Translations under genes and position numbers: made by a program | Part shown: positions 1 to 11,916 of the stretch, one piece after another | Numbering within the stretch: the first letter of the stretch is position 1 | Layout: every line of letters starts with the position of its first letter | The notes under the pieces: model-generated | The model's input: the letters and a program-made list of their open reading frames with translations, nothing else | Databases searched by the model: none | What the model was told of the DNA's origin: nothing | Source: Granulicella sp. | GTDB taxonomy: Bacteria; Acidobacteriota; Terriglobia; Terriglobales; Acidobacteriaceae | Direction: 5' to 3' | Assembly (NCBI GenBank): GCA_025359825.1 | Contig: JANYER010000210.1 | Location: 1 to 34,556 of the forward strand | DNA length: 34,556 bases

Positions 1-19
1 CGACAGACCCCACCGCTCC

Positions 20-49
20 GCCTAAAGCCCCTACCCTGGGGGCATAGGC
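20..49 (-). terminator. possible hairpin downstream of the DUF255 gene
   Basis: GCCTA/TAGGC plus CCCC/GGGG nested inverted repeat just 3' of the minus-strand ORF 58-2220; no clear U-tract. Confidence 0.3.
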
Positions 50-57
50 AGCAGCCT

Positions 58-2220
58 CTACATCGCCTGGTTCATCGCCTCAATCAACTCATCTGCCGTC
101 GTAACCGGTGGCAGACAGCCCTTGCCATTGCAAAGCATCGCAAAGCTTCCCGTCATCTTCGGTACATGCGGCAACGATTCCGCCAGAGCTTTGGGCAGCG
201 TCGCCAATTGATCGCGCCGCAGCCGCACCACGCTCTTGTTCACCGCGTAACGCGCCATCGCTACCGCCTCCATCCGTCGCGCATCCGCATCATCGCCGAT
301 CACACATATCTGCACCGCACGCTGTACCAGGCGTTGCAAAGCCAGACCATAGCTCGCCGCATAAAGTCCAAAGTGCTCCACGACTCCGGCGAAGGTCTCC
401 ATCGTCTCCTGCGCCTTCACGGCATAGTCTTCGCGCCCGTTCAACGCCTCCAGCCGCAGCAGCAGCGCCGCGGCTACGGGGTTCCCTGCCGGAGTAGGCG
501 AGTCCTGCAATGGCTTCCGCCGCGTCCCAAGCGCCCCAAGCCGCTTTTCTCCCTCAATTGCTGGCTCGGTATCGAAGAAAGCGCATCCTGTCGTGTCATA
601 GAACCGCGCAATCATGCTCTCCGCAATATCCTCTGCGGCCTGGTAGTACTTCAGTTCGCCCGTCGCCTCCCAGGCATCCAGCGCAGCGTGCCCAAGGAAC
701 ACCGAATCTTCCAGCACACCCGACACCCGACGCCGTTCCATTGGCACATCTGGGGCAGGCTCACCATACGCAACCACGTGCGTCACACCCAGCTCCGGGC
801 TCCAGGCCTCGCGCAAGATTCGGTCCACGGACTTTACCGCAAACTCCACCACCTCCGGCAGACCCAACACGCGCCCCGCCTCGATATAGGCGGAGATGCA
901 CATCCCGTTCCACCCCACATAGACCGTCTTATCCACATAAGGAGTAGGCCGCGCCAGCCGTGCTGCATACAACTTGCTCTTTGCCTCGACCAGCAACTGC
1001 TTCGCGGCCTCCAGCTCAATCTGGTTAGAGCGCGCTACGCTCTGGATCGTCGTACGGACATGCAGCACATTCTTCGCAGGATTGTGGTGCATGTCGCCGA
1101 TCTCGCCGATATCGTAGTACGCTCCGGCGACCGCCAGTTCCTCCGGAGAGAGCACAGCTGCCGCCTCGTCCCGCGTCCACGTAAAGTAGTCACCATCATC
1201 GTCCAGCGAGAAGTCCGCGTCCTGCGAGGCATAGAACCCACCCTGCTCCCGGTCGCTGAGCCACTCGTCCATCCACTGGATCATCTCCCGCGCCACCCGC
1301 GCGTTCTCCGGCTCCACGAAGGTCTGGTAAGCGTGGACGTAGTTCTTCAGCAGCTCGCTGTTGTCGTACGACATCTTCTCGAAGTGTGGCACCACCCAGC
1401 GGTCGTCCACACTGTAGCGGTGAAATCCTCCAGCAAGATGATCGTAGATGCCACCCTTCTGCATCTTGTCCAATGTCACCAGAGCAGCCCGCTTGGCCGA
1501 GTCATTCACTACCGCAGTACCCGCACCGATCGATACCCGCGACGCAGCATCCAGCAGCAGATCAATCGCCCCCGAATGAGGAAACTTCGGCTGCGATCCA
1601 AACCCGCCGGACCGTGCATCGAACTGCTTTAACGCCCCATCTACGAGCTTTGCCACCAGCTCCGGCCCCGGGTTGCCGCTCCGTCCAACAAAAGATTCAT
1701 TGTGCTCAATTGCGCCCAGGACACTGCTGGCCGATTCGTTCACCTCGTCCCGGCGCTTCTGGAAGGCTTCCGCCATCGTCAGCAGCACTCGTTTCAAGCC
1801 TGGGCGACCATGCCGGTCTTCAGGGGGGAAGTACGTCCCGCCAAAGTAAGGCTTCCCATCCGGGGTCAGAAACGCAGTCAACGGCCATCCGCCCTGTCCG
1901 CTGATAGATGAGACCGCTGCCTGGTAGCGTGTATCCACATCCGGACGCTCGTCGCGGTCCACCTTTACCGCCACAAAGTGGTCATTGATAATCTTCGCTG
2001 TCTCTGCGCTCTCATAGCTCTCGCGGTCCATCACGTGGCACCAGTGGCACCACACCGCGCCGATGTCCAGTAGGATCGGCTTGTCTTCCTTCTGGGCCAG
2101 GGCAAAAGCCTCGTCCCCCCACTCCATCCAATCCACCGGCTGGTGCATCGCAGACCGCAGGTAGGCCGACGCAGCCTTCGCCAAAGAGTTTCTGTGCTCA
2201 CTGCTCATAAGTTCTGACAT
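58..2220 (-). CDS. thioredoxin domain-containing protein, YyaL/SSP411 (DUF255) family
   Basis: N-terminal HQPVDWMEWGDEAF...GAVWCHWCHVMDRESYES...VKVDRDERPDVD and GGWPLTAFLTPDGKPYFGGTYFPPE are family hallmarks. Confidence 0.93.
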   Translation of the reverse strand: MSELMSSEHRNSLAKAASAYLRSAMHQPVDWMEWGDEAFALAQKEDKPILLDIGAVWCHWCHVMDRESYESAETAKIINDHFVAVKVDRDERPDVDTRYQAAVSSISGQGGWPLTAFLTPDGKPYFGGTYFPPEDRHGRPGLKRVLLTMAEAFQKRRDEVNESASSVLGAIEHNESFVGRSGNPGPELVAKLVDGALKQFDARSGGFGSQPKFPHSGAIDLLLDAASRVSIGAGTAVVNDSAKRAALVTLDKMQKGGIYDHLAGGFHRYSVDDRWVVPHFEKMSYDNSELLKNYVHAYQTFVEPENARVAREMIQWMDEWLSDREQGGFYASQDADFSLDDDGDYFTWTRDEAAAVLSPEELAVAGAYYDIGEIGDMHHNPAKNVLHVRTTIQSVARSNQIELEAAKQLLVEAKSKLYAARLARPTPYVDKTVYVGWNGMCISAYIEAGRVLGLPEVVEFAVKSVDRILREAWSPELGVTHVVAYGEPAPDVPMERRRVSGVLEDSVFLGHAALDAWEATGELKYYQAAEDIAESMIARFYDTTGCAFFDTEPAIEGEKRLGALGTRRKPLQDSPTPAGNPVAAALLLRLEALNGREDYAVKAQETMETFAGVVEHFGLYAASYGLALQRLVQRAVQICVIGDDADARRMEAVAMARYAVNKSVVRLRRDQLATLPKALAESLPHVPKMTGSFAMLCNGKGCLPPVTTADELIEAMNQAM

Positions 2221-2342
2221 TACACCTTTACTGTTAGCGCTTTGAGCAATAAGTCTATCCGAAACCCTGACTCACCTCTGGGTTTCCCTCGAAGTAGCTC
2301 CCGAATAATCCCGCAAAATCAAAAACATATCCTGCCAAAGCA

Positions 2343-2379
2343 AATCCAGGGCTGAGGAGTATCTCCTCAGCCCTGGATT
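2343..2379 (-). terminator. strong perfect hairpin 3' of the tolC-like gene, probable terminator
   Basis: 17-bp perfect inverted repeat AATCCAGGGCTGAGGAG-TAT-CTCCTCAGCCCTGGATT; followed on the minus strand by TTGCTTTGG. Confidence 0.6.
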
Positions 2380-2447
2380 GGTAAAACGGATAGGTAAAAC
2401 TGGTTGATGAAACGGACAGGTTGAAACACGTCTCTCGACGCTGACGA

Positions 2448-4580
2448 TTACTGCGGGATCGGAGCAGGTGTGCTCGAGATCGGCTTTGCCGTAGCCGGTC
2501 CGCTCGGCGCCGTCAGGCCTGGAATCACCGGGGTCTGGCTCAGCACTCCGGTCGCCGCATCTGTAATGCTGATGCCGTAGCGGTCCAGCGTGTTCGACAG
2601 CAGTTGGCTCAACGCGCCACGGTCCTTTGCGTAAGCAGCGGTCGCAGAAATCAGAGTATTCTCCGAAGTTGCCAGATTCCGCTGCTGCTGCAAGACCAGG
2701 GCCGTTGTCGAAGCACCCAGTTTGTACTTCTTCTGTTCAGCATCCAGACTCTGCAACTGGAAGTCCCGCGATGCCGTAGCCGCTTGAACCTGTGCTCGGT
2801 CATTGGTCAACGCATACTGACCGTTCGTTACCTGGATACGAATTTGTGTGTAGAGCTGCTGCAGCCGCATCTGCGACTGCAGCAGCTCCATCTGCGAGCG
2901 TGCCTGGTCGGCCTGCGCCGCACGGTTTCGCAGCGTGATGTTGATATTCACGCCCACACCTTTATCAGGGTAGGAGTTGTTGAACACATTGCCTAGTACG
3001 CTGCTGTAGCCGCTTGTGCTTACTGTTCCAGGAGGGCAAGGTGCGGTTGTCGTCACGGGGCCAGTGGGAGTCGTAACGGTGGTCGTACATTGAAGCGCCG
3101 AATTTTGCGCGCCGCCCAGACCACTTCCACCGTAGTACGCGTATGCGTCCACAGTCGGCAACAGGCCATTCTTGAAGGCCTTAATTGTGATCTGGTTGTT
3201 CTTCATATTTAGAACAGCCTGCTCAATCTGCGGATTGTTCGTGTAGGCCTGCCGTACCAGGTCCTCGGCACCCATATCCTCCTCGGGCAGCCGATCCAGC
3301 GCCACGCGGTCGGTTGGAACGACGGGTGCGTTTGACAGAATCGGATCGTTCAGGTTGCGTGCGATTGCCTGCTTCATCAGCAACTGCTGATATTCGAGGT
3401 TTGTCTTCGAAGCCACCAGTGCTTGCTTGTCCGTCGCCTGCGCGCTGTCCGAATTCACTACATCCAGAGGGGCCAGCGTACCGATCTCCAGCTGCTTCCG
3501 GTTATCCGAGGTCAACTGCGTGGACTGTGTGAGCGCCCGCTCCTTGGCCTGCTCGTCTTCATAAGCACTCACCAGGCCCCAGTAGATGTTCTCCACCTGG
3601 TTTACAGTAAACAGCAATTGCTGCCGGAAGGCCGAATCCGTAATGCGCCGGTCGTTCTTCGCCTGCAGGATAAATCGTCCGTTGACCCCGGGGCCAAAGC
3701 CTTGTAGCAAGTGCTGCGTCGCCCTTGCCTGGAAGCTGGAGTTCAACTGTGGACTGTAGTTGCTGCGCTGGCTATTCGTTGTAGTGCGGGCGTTGTTGAA
3801 TGTGAGGTTGAGCAACGTGCCGGTCAGAAAACCCTGCTGATAGCCAAAATTAAACGTACCGGTGTTCTGATCCAACTGGTTCGTACCGGTAATAAAAGTT
3901 GTCGTCTGTTGCGTCTTGGCAGCGTCGTACTGCAACGTGCCCGTCAGTACAGGATCTAGATTCTCAACTGCAGGTCCGCCGCCGTTGGTACTCAGCACCA
4001 GGCCGGATGCACCCGCGCCACTGCCGCCTGCTGCACTTGAAGTGCCGCCCGGTCCACCGCCGCCGGTCACCGTCGAGGTCGAGCCGCCCAGAGTGTTCGC
4101 CACAGTGCCGGTCGAAACACCGCGCAGTGTTTGGCCCGCCTTGGTCCGCAGAATATCGGTATCGGCGATGTCCAGGTTGATCCGTGCGATTGCAATGTCG
4201 TAGTTGTTCTCGAGCGCCAGCGCGACCGCATCCGCAAGGCTCAGATAGATCGTGCCGTCCCGCAGCAGCGCATCGATACGCGGAGTATTGCCCGTCCGGG
4301 GCAGTGGCACGCTAATCGGGGTGTAGGGCGCGATCGGGTTCCGGAACATCCCCTTTGCCTTCGAGTAATCGTGTCCCGTGCCTCGCAGGTAGAGCGGTTC
4401 CGTGAGCTTCGGTTGCGGGGCCTGCGGCAGTCCTGCCTGACCCGTCGTGTCGTTCACTACCGTCTGCGTGGGAGTGGCCGCTGCTGGTGTCGCCTGCTGC
4501 TGTGCAAGCACTGGTTGTGTACTTACGCTCATCAGCAGCAATCCAATGCTAGCCGCCGCCTGCATATCTTTTAATCTCAC
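2448..4580 (-). CDS. TolC family outer membrane efflux protein
   Basis: Signal peptide (VRLKDMQAAASIGLLLMSVSTQPVLAQQ), OEP-like SLADAVALALENNYDIAIARINLDIAD and coiled-coil repeats. Supplied ORF begins at 4715, but a GTG at 4580 preceded by GGAGAG fits the signal peptide better. Confidence 0.85.
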   Translation of the reverse strand: MRLKDMQAAASIGLLLMSVSTQPVLAQQQATPAAATPTQTVVNDTTGQAGLPQAPQPKLTEPLYLRGTGHDYSKAKGMFRNPIAPYTPISVPLPRTGNTPRIDALLRDGTIYLSLADAVALALENNYDIAIARINLDIADTDILRTKAGQTLRGVSTGTVANTLGGSTSTVTGGGGPGGTSSAAGGSGAGASGLVLSTNGGGPAVENLDPVLTGTLQYDAAKTQQTTTFITGTNQLDQNTGTFNFGYQQGFLTGTLLNLTFNNARTTTNSQRSNYSPQLNSSFQARATQHLLQGFGPGVNGRFILQAKNDRRITDSAFRQQLLFTVNQVENIYWGLVSAYEDEQAKERALTQSTQLTSDNRKQLEIGTLAPLDVVNSDSAQATDKQALVASKTNLEYQQLLMKQAIARNLNDPILSNAPVVPTDRVALDRLPEEDMGAEDLVRQAYTNNPQIEQAVLNMKNNQITIKAFKNGLLPTVDAYAYYGGSGLGGAQNSALQCTTTVTTPTGPVTTTAPCPPGTVSTSGYSSVLGNVFNNSYPDKGVGVNINITLRNRAAQADQARSQMELLQSQMRLQQLYTQIRIQVTNGQYALTNDRAQVQAATASRDFQLQSLDAEQKKYKLGASTTALVLQQQRNLATSENTLISATAAYAKDRGALSQLLSNTLDRYGISITDAATGVLSQTPVIPGLTAPSGPATAKPISSTPAPIPQ

Positions 4581-5148
4581 GTTGCGCTCTCCAACTCTTA
4601 AATCTCTTGTGCGTTGTCTCTTGAGCCTGCTGGAAACAACAGAATCCTGACTGTTTAGCCTGCTGAAACATTGCTTACTGCTATCGCCTTCCGACTTCCA
4701 CTGCAACTTCCGCATACTTCGAGTCGTTGCAGTACTTCGTCTTCTGGCTAAAGGTCTCGCAAAACGGCAACGTGCACCGTCCCAGGAATGTCTCGATACG
4801 TACTAGACGCGCAGCCTGCCTGTAAGGACTCGGAAACTTCCGTTTCAGCCCGGCAACGGTATCCAGCAATGCACTTGGCAGAGGTATACGCACAGTCTCT
4901 CGCCTTCGTTCCCACACTTTGCTCCCAACCTGCTATTCAGGCTGATTCCAAAGCCAGTACGCTGAAAAGCTGAAAAAGAAAAAAGGACACTTTGTGTGTT
5001 CGCGACCCGATAAGTATACCAACGACGCTGCTACTTCTATCTGGAACACTGAAACCCGGCAAAGAAACACAACCTTTGTCGTTTCTTTCGCTTCTCCTCC
5101 ACGCCAAACACCGCTCCCTACCGTGATACCGTCCAAAGAGCACTCTTT

Positions 5149-6021
5149 ATGACCCTCTGGAAATCCATCCTCGCCTACGACGGCACCGGCTTCAACGGCT
5201 GGCAGATTCAACCCGGCCTGCCCACCATCCAGGGCACCCTCGCCCAGGCGATCCAGCACGTCACCAGCGAGACCGTCCTCCCCCAGGGCTCCGGACGCAC
5301 CGACTCCGGGGTCCACGCGTTAGGCCAGGTTGCCTCCTTCTCGACCTCCATCCCCATCCCTGCCTCCAACCTCCATCGGGCCCTGAACCGTGCCCTGCCC
5401 CCCGCCATCCGCATCCTCTCCCTCGAACCCGCGCAGCCGGGCTTCCATGCCCGCCACAGCTCCATCGGCAAAACCTACGAGTACCGCATCTTCCCTGCCC
5501 GTCCGCTAACCAGAGCGACAGCCGAAGTCTTCCGCACTGATCCCATGCCTGAAATCTGCTCCCCTATGCTCGCCCCCTACATCTGGGACTGCCATCTTCC
5601 GCTCGATTACAACGCTCTCCAGCAGGCCGCCCAGGCCATCCTTGGCACCCACGACTTCACCTCCTTCGCCGCCTCGGACCCCGATCAGGCCACCCGCAAG
5701 CAAACCGCCAGCGAAATTGATCCGGCGAAAGAACCCATTCACGCCACGAATATCCGCATCATCCACCATTCCAACTGGACCTTCGAGCCGAACCTCCTCA
5801 CCTACCGGATCTCCGGCAACGGTTTCCTCCATCACATGGTTCGCAATCTCGTTGGCACCTTCGTGGAAGCCGCCTGCGGTCGCATTCTCTCCGATTCCAT
5901 CCCCCATATCCTGGCCACCCAGAACCGCGCCGCCGCCGGGCCAACCGCACCGGCGCAGGGCCTCTTCCTGATAGAGGTCCAATATAAAGAGAATCCCGGT
6001 GTCCCAAAGGCGGCCCTCTGA
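5149..6021 (+). CDS. truA: tRNA pseudouridine(38-40) synthase TruA
   Basis: LAYDGTGFNGWQIQPGLPTIQGTL, GSGRTDSGVHALGQVASF, GNGFLHHMVRNLVGTFVEA motifs. Confidence 0.96.
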   Translation: MTLWKSILAYDGTGFNGWQIQPGLPTIQGTLAQAIQHVTSETVLPQGSGRTDSGVHALGQVASFSTSIPIPASNLHRALNRALPPAIRILSLEPAQPGFHARHSSIGKTYEYRIFPARPLTRATAEVFRTDPMPEICSPMLAPYIWDCHLPLDYNALQQAAQAILGTHDFTSFAASDPDQATRKQTASEIDPAKEPIHATNIRIIHHSNWTFEPNLLTYRISGNGFLHHMVRNLVGTFVEAACGRILSDSIPHILATQNRAAAGPTAPAQGLFLIEVQYKENPGVPKAAL

Positions 6022-7280
6022 TGCCAGCCGCTACCGCTCAACGCCGCATCGCACGGCTCGCCAGCCTCACCCCAGTCCACCGCGCCTTCCACTGGCTGCA
6101 CCTTCACCAGCCACAGCTCCGCAAATGGCAGTTGGAGATGGTCAATATCCCTGCACCTCCCTTCCATGAACAAGCCCGCGCAGTCTGGTTTCTCGACCGC
6201 TTCCACGACCTTGGCCTTACGAATCTCCACATTGATGACGAAGGAAATGCCCTGGCTGAGTTGCAGCCCGAAAACCTGCCGGAGATCCCCCAACCACACC
6301 TTCTGATTTCCGCCCACCTCGACACAGTCTTTGCTCCCGGCACACCCTGCCAGCCCGTCGAAGACCCCGAATCCCCACGCATCTTCGCCCCCGGAATCTG
6401 CGACAACGCCGCCGGCCTCACCGCTCTACTCGCCATCGCCGCCGCATTACGCTACGCCCAGATCGCGCCCCCTATCCCCCTGCTCTTTGCCGCCAACGTA
6501 GGCGAAGAGGGCGAGGGCGACCTCCGCGGCATGCGCCACCTCTTCACCAGCGGCCGTTACCACAATCGCATCGCCGCCGCATTCGCGCTGGAGGGCGGAG
6601 GCACTAACACCGTCGTCACCCGCGGCCTCGGCAGCCGCCGCCTCCGCGTCACCTTCACCGGGCAGGGCGGGCACTCCTGGACCGACGCCGGGATACCCAA
6701 CCCCATCCTTATTCTCAGCCGCGCCCTCACCGATATCGCCCACCTGAGACTCCCCACCACCCCTCGCACCACCATCAACGTCGGCCACATCTCCGGTGGC
6801 ACCTCTAGTAACTCCATCCCCGAGTCCGCCACCGCGCTGCTGGACCTTCGCTCCACCGACCCCGGCCAGCTCACTTCTACCGAACTCGAGGTGCGCCGCC
6901 TGCTCGACGCTACCCTCCACACCGCCATTCGCGAATCCACTCGCCAACGACCCGCACGTCCAGCCCCCAAGTTGGAGATTACTGTCATCGGCAGCCGACC
7001 AGCTGGAGCGCTTCCGGACGACTCTCCGCTCCTCCACACTCTCCGCGCCGTGGACCGCCACCTCACCCTCCACTCCGAACCACGTATCGGCTCCACCGAT
7101 GCCAATATCCCCCTGGCCCTCGGTATCCCTGCCATGGCACTCGGAGCCGGCGGCATGGGTGGCGGCATACACACCCTCCAGGAGTGGTTCGACCCCACCG
7201 GCCGCGAGACCGCCCTTCGCCGCATCCTCCTTACCGTCCTCGACACCGCTCACCGTATCGCCGACGCCAGCACCATCTGA
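6021..7280 (+). CDS. M20 family metallopeptidase (peptidase T-like)
   Basis: LLISAHLDTVFAPG, FAPGICDNAAGLTALLAIA, ANVGEEGEGDLRGMRHL metal-ligand motifs; start overlaps truA stop (TGATG). Confidence 0.88.
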   Translation: MPAATAQRRIARLASLTPVHRAFHWLHLHQPQLRKWQLEMVNIPAPPFHEQARAVWFLDRFHDLGLTNLHIDDEGNALAELQPENLPEIPQPHLLISAHLDTVFAPGTPCQPVEDPESPRIFAPGICDNAAGLTALLAIAAALRYAQIAPPIPLLFAANVGEEGEGDLRGMRHLFTSGRYHNRIAAAFALEGGGTNTVVTRGLGSRRLRVTFTGQGGHSWTDAGIPNPILILSRALTDIAHLRLPTTPRTTINVGHISGGTSSNSIPESATALLDLRSTDPGQLTSTELEVRRLLDATLHTAIRESTRQRPARPAPKLEITVIGSRPAGALPDDSPLLHTLRAVDRHLTLHSEPRIGSTDANIPLALGIPAMALGAGGMGGGIHTLQEWFDPTGRETALRRILLTVLDTAHRIADASTI

Positions 7281-7307
7281 CCATCGCCTCTTGATACACT
7301 CCACCTC

Positions 7308-9059
7308 GTGAAGCCTTCCATCCTGACCGCCCTCTGCCTCGTCTCTGCCTTGCCCCTCTGCGCCCAACAGCCCCGCCCTGCGCCGGACACTATCTTCCTG
7401 CACGGCAATATCCTCACCGGCACCAACCTGCTCAGTGCCTCCCCAAATCGCGTCTCTGCTATCGCCGTCGCCGTCGGCACCATCCTCGCTGTCGGCACCG
7501 ACGCACAAATCGAAGCCCTCAAGATCCCCTCCACCAAGGTCGTCGACCTCAACAACGCCTTTGTCATGCCCGGCTTCAACGACGCCCACACCCACATCGC
7601 CTACGCCGGCCAGCAGAAGCTCACCGTGGACCTGGATCACGTCCCCTCTCTGGCCGAGATGAAGTCCCGCATCCAATCCTTCGCCGCCACACTTCCCGCC
7701 GGAGCATGGGTGCAGGGCGGCGGCTGGGACCACACCCTCTGGGCGTCGAAGACCCTTCCCACCCGGCAGGACCTGGACGCCGTCACCGCCGGGCATCCCG
7801 CCATCCTCAGCCGCACCGACGGCCATATAGCCATCGTCAACTCCGCTGCGCTGGTCGCCGCCGGAATCTCCGGCGCCACTCCCGACCCCGCCGGCGGAAA
7901 GATCGACCGCGACGCCTCCGGCACCCCCACCGGAATCATTCGCGAGTCCTCTGCCCTTACTCTGGTCCGCTCAAAAATCCCAGCCCTATCCCTGGAGCAG
8001 CGCCGCAAAGCCCTTAACTACGCCATAGCCGACGTCCTCGCCCACGGCGTCACCTCCGTTCAGGATAACTCCGACTGGGACGATTTTCTCGCCCTCGAAG
8101 AGCTCGAGCACGCTCACCAACTCCACCTTCGCGTTTCAGAGTGGCTCGCCTTCGCGACCCCACTTCCTGTCCTGAAAGAACGCCGCGCCAGCCATCCCGC
8201 CAACGATCCTCTCCTTCATCTCGGCATGCTCAAAGGCTTTATGGATGGCTCCCTCGGCTCCCGAACAGCCGCGCTCGATAGCCCGTACGCCGACGAACCT
8301 ACTAACTCCGGAATCCCCCGTTACACTCAGGACGCCCTTAACCAGCTTGCGACAGAGCGAGCCGCCGCCGGTTTCCAACTCGGTTTCCACGCCATCGGCG
8401 ATCACGCTAACACCATGGCCCTCAACGCTTACGCCGCCGCTGAACAGGTCGCTCCAAACGCCAACTCGGCAAGCCAGAACAACCTGCGCTATCGCATCGA
8501 GCATGCACAGGTATTGCTCCCAACAGACTTTGCCCGCTTCCAGTCGGAAGGCATCATCGCCTCCATGCAGCCCAGTCACCTGCTTACGGACATGAATTGG
8601 GCACCCGACCGTCTCGGCCCAGAACGGGTCAAGCTTTCATATGCTTGGAAGTCTTTCCTCGACCATCACATCACTCTCGTCTTCGGCACCGACTACCCCG
8701 TCGAGTCCATCGACCCTTTCCGCGGTCTCTATTCTGCCATCACTCGTCAGAACGAGGCCGGGACGATGACCTATCAGCCGCAGGAGAAGATCACCCTCAG
8801 CCAGGCGCTCTACGCCTACACCCAGGCCAGCGCCTTCGCCGAGTTTGAAGAGAAGAACAAGGGCATCCTCGCCCCCGGCTATTTTGCCGATCTCGTCGTG
8901 CTGGATCGTGACATCACCAAAGCCACTCCGCAGGAGATACTCCGCACTCAGGTACTCGAGACCATCGTCAACGGCGAGGTCGTCTACACCCGCCAATCCA
9001 ACACCGTAGCCGATAACTCCATCCACCCCACCTACATCGACGACGATGCCGATGAGTAG
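7308..9059 (+). CDS. amidohydrolase family protein (YtcJ-like), predicted exported
   Basis: N-terminal signal-like sequence; VMPGFNDAHTHIAYAG, GFHAIGDHANTMALNAY, RYRIEHAQVL, LVFGTDYPVESIDPFRGLYSAI motifs. Confidence 0.9.
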   Translation: MKPSILTALCLVSALPLCAQQPRPAPDTIFLHGNILTGTNLLSASPNRVSAIAVAVGTILAVGTDAQIEALKIPSTKVVDLNNAFVMPGFNDAHTHIAYAGQQKLTVDLDHVPSLAEMKSRIQSFAATLPAGAWVQGGGWDHTLWASKTLPTRQDLDAVTAGHPAILSRTDGHIAIVNSAALVAAGISGATPDPAGGKIDRDASGTPTGIIRESSALTLVRSKIPALSLEQRRKALNYAIADVLAHGVTSVQDNSDWDDFLALEELEHAHQLHLRVSEWLAFATPLPVLKERRASHPANDPLLHLGMLKGFMDGSLGSRTAALDSPYADEPTNSGIPRYTQDALNQLATERAAAGFQLGFHAIGDHANTMALNAYAAAEQVAPNANSASQNNLRYRIEHAQVLLPTDFARFQSEGIIASMQPSHLLTDMNWAPDRLGPERVKLSYAWKSFLDHHITLVFGTDYPVESIDPFRGLYSAITRQNEAGTMTYQPQEKITLSQALYAYTQASAFAEFEEKNKGILAPGYFADLVVLDRDITKATPQEILRTQVLETIVNGEVVYTRQSNTVADNSIHPTYIDDDADE

Positions 9060-9987
9060 TACCGCTCCGGCAACCCGCCGCCTCAGCAATAGCACCCTTG
9101 CCCATCTCCTCCTGCTCGTCGTCGTAGCCATCTGGGGCGCAACCTTCGCGCTGGTCAAAGACGCACTACAGGACGTCTCTCCGCTTCTCTTCAATCTCAT
9201 CCGCATGGCCCTGGCCTTCCTCGCCATGGCCATCCTCAACTATCGCCAACTTCGCAATTTGAGCCGTCAAACCGTTCTCTCCGGTCTGGTGGTGGGCATT
9301 TTTTTGGCTGCGGGATATCAGTTTCAGACCGCAGGGCTGGCCCGTACTACACCCGCCAAGTCCGCCTTCATCACCGGCCTCATTGTGGTCTTTGTACCCT
9401 GCTTCACCATCTTCCGCGCCTTTCGCCCCGCCGGAGCCCACGCCCCGGGTTGGAACGCAGTACTCGGCACTCTCTTCGCATTTTCAGGACTTCTGCTCCT
9501 CACCACTCCCGCAGGCACTCACATCTCGGACGTCTTCACCACCATCGGCATCGGCGATCTGCTTACCCTGGCCTGTGCCATCGCCTTCGCAGCCCACCTC
9601 ATCGCCTTGGCGCACTTTTCCCCTAACCTGCCTGCCGCCCAGATCGCCACCCTTCAAATCGGTTTTGCCGCCCTTTGTATGGCTATCACCCTCCCCCTTG
9701 GTGGAGCCTTACACCTTACTGTCACTCCCCGCCTGCTCATCGCCCTAGCCGTAACCAGCCTGCTGGCCACCGCCGCTGCCTTCACCATTCAAAGCTGGGC
9801 GCAACAATATATTCCCCCTACCCACACCGCAGTTCTGCTCACTTTAGAGCCAGTCTTTGCCTATCTGACCTCCCTGCTCTTCCTGCACGAGCAGCTTGGC
9901 CCCCGTTCCCTCATCGGGGCCGCCCTAATCCTTGTCGGAATTGCCATCATTGAGTTCCTCAGCCCTACCCCCATCCCTCCGGCTTGA
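9046..9987 (+). CDS. DMT superfamily (EamA) transporter
   Basis: About ten hydrophobic segments; WGATFALVKDAL, repeated EamA organisation, TLEPVFAYLTSLLFLHEQLG; overlaps the upstream CDS by 14 nt. Confidence 0.9.
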   Translation: MPMSSTAPATRRLSNSTLAHLLLLVVVAIWGATFALVKDALQDVSPLLFNLIRMALAFLAMAILNYRQLRNLSRQTVLSGLVVGIFLAAGYQFQTAGLARTTPAKSAFITGLIVVFVPCFTIFRAFRPAGAHAPGWNAVLGTLFAFSGLLLLTTPAGTHISDVFTTIGIGDLLTLACAIAFAAHLIALAHFSPNLPAAQIATLQIGFAALCMAITLPLGGALHLTVTPRLLIALAVTSLLATAAAFTIQSWAQQYIPPTHTAVLLTLEPVFAYLTSLLFLHEQLGPRSLIGAALILVGIAIIEFLSPTPIPPA

Positions 9988-10208
9988 TGTCGGGTCTGAC
10001 AGTTCGCGCCACGGCCTACGCGCTGACACTTTTTCCCAAATCTGTGCGTCTAACCAACCGGAACGCTGAGTCTGCCCTCAAACAAGGAAGACTTACGGCT
10101 CCCGTGACTATACTTAGACTTTCGCCGGAAGCGTTCGCCGTAGACACGCAACGTAAAACGAGCAGTCGCCCACCGCGAAACACCGCAAGAATGAGGTTAG
10201 ACCGAAGC

Positions 10209-11870
<1,662 letters not shown>

Positions 11871-11884
11871 AACTGAAACGAAGA

Positions 11885-11916
11885 GGGGAGCAGGTGCGAA
11901 TCAGCGCCTACTCCCC
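11885..11916 (+). terminator. possible terminator hairpin downstream of the HtrA-like gene
   Basis: GGGGAG.AGGTGC-gaatca-GCGCCT.CTCCCC inverted repeat with one mismatch; weak T tract. Confidence 0.45.

Noticed and set aside
166-1632. Long plus-strand ORF of 488 aa opposite the DUF255 gene
   Set aside because: Composition rich in R/H/P/L typical of antisense shadow ORFs in high-GC DNA; the minus strand encodes clear family motifs.
4681-4917. 78-aa minus-strand ORF upstream of the tolC-like gene
   Set aside because: No domain, no convincing SD, overlaps likely regulatory region.
6447-7826. 459-aa minus-strand ORF
   Set aside because: Gly/Glu/Asp/Val-rich shadow ORF antisense to the M20 peptidase and amidohydrolase genes; no recognisable domain.
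9988-10208. Possible sigma-E-type promoter (GGAAC...TCAAA) upstream of the HtrA-like gene
   Set aside because: Spacing (~13 nt) is too short for a -35/-10 pair.
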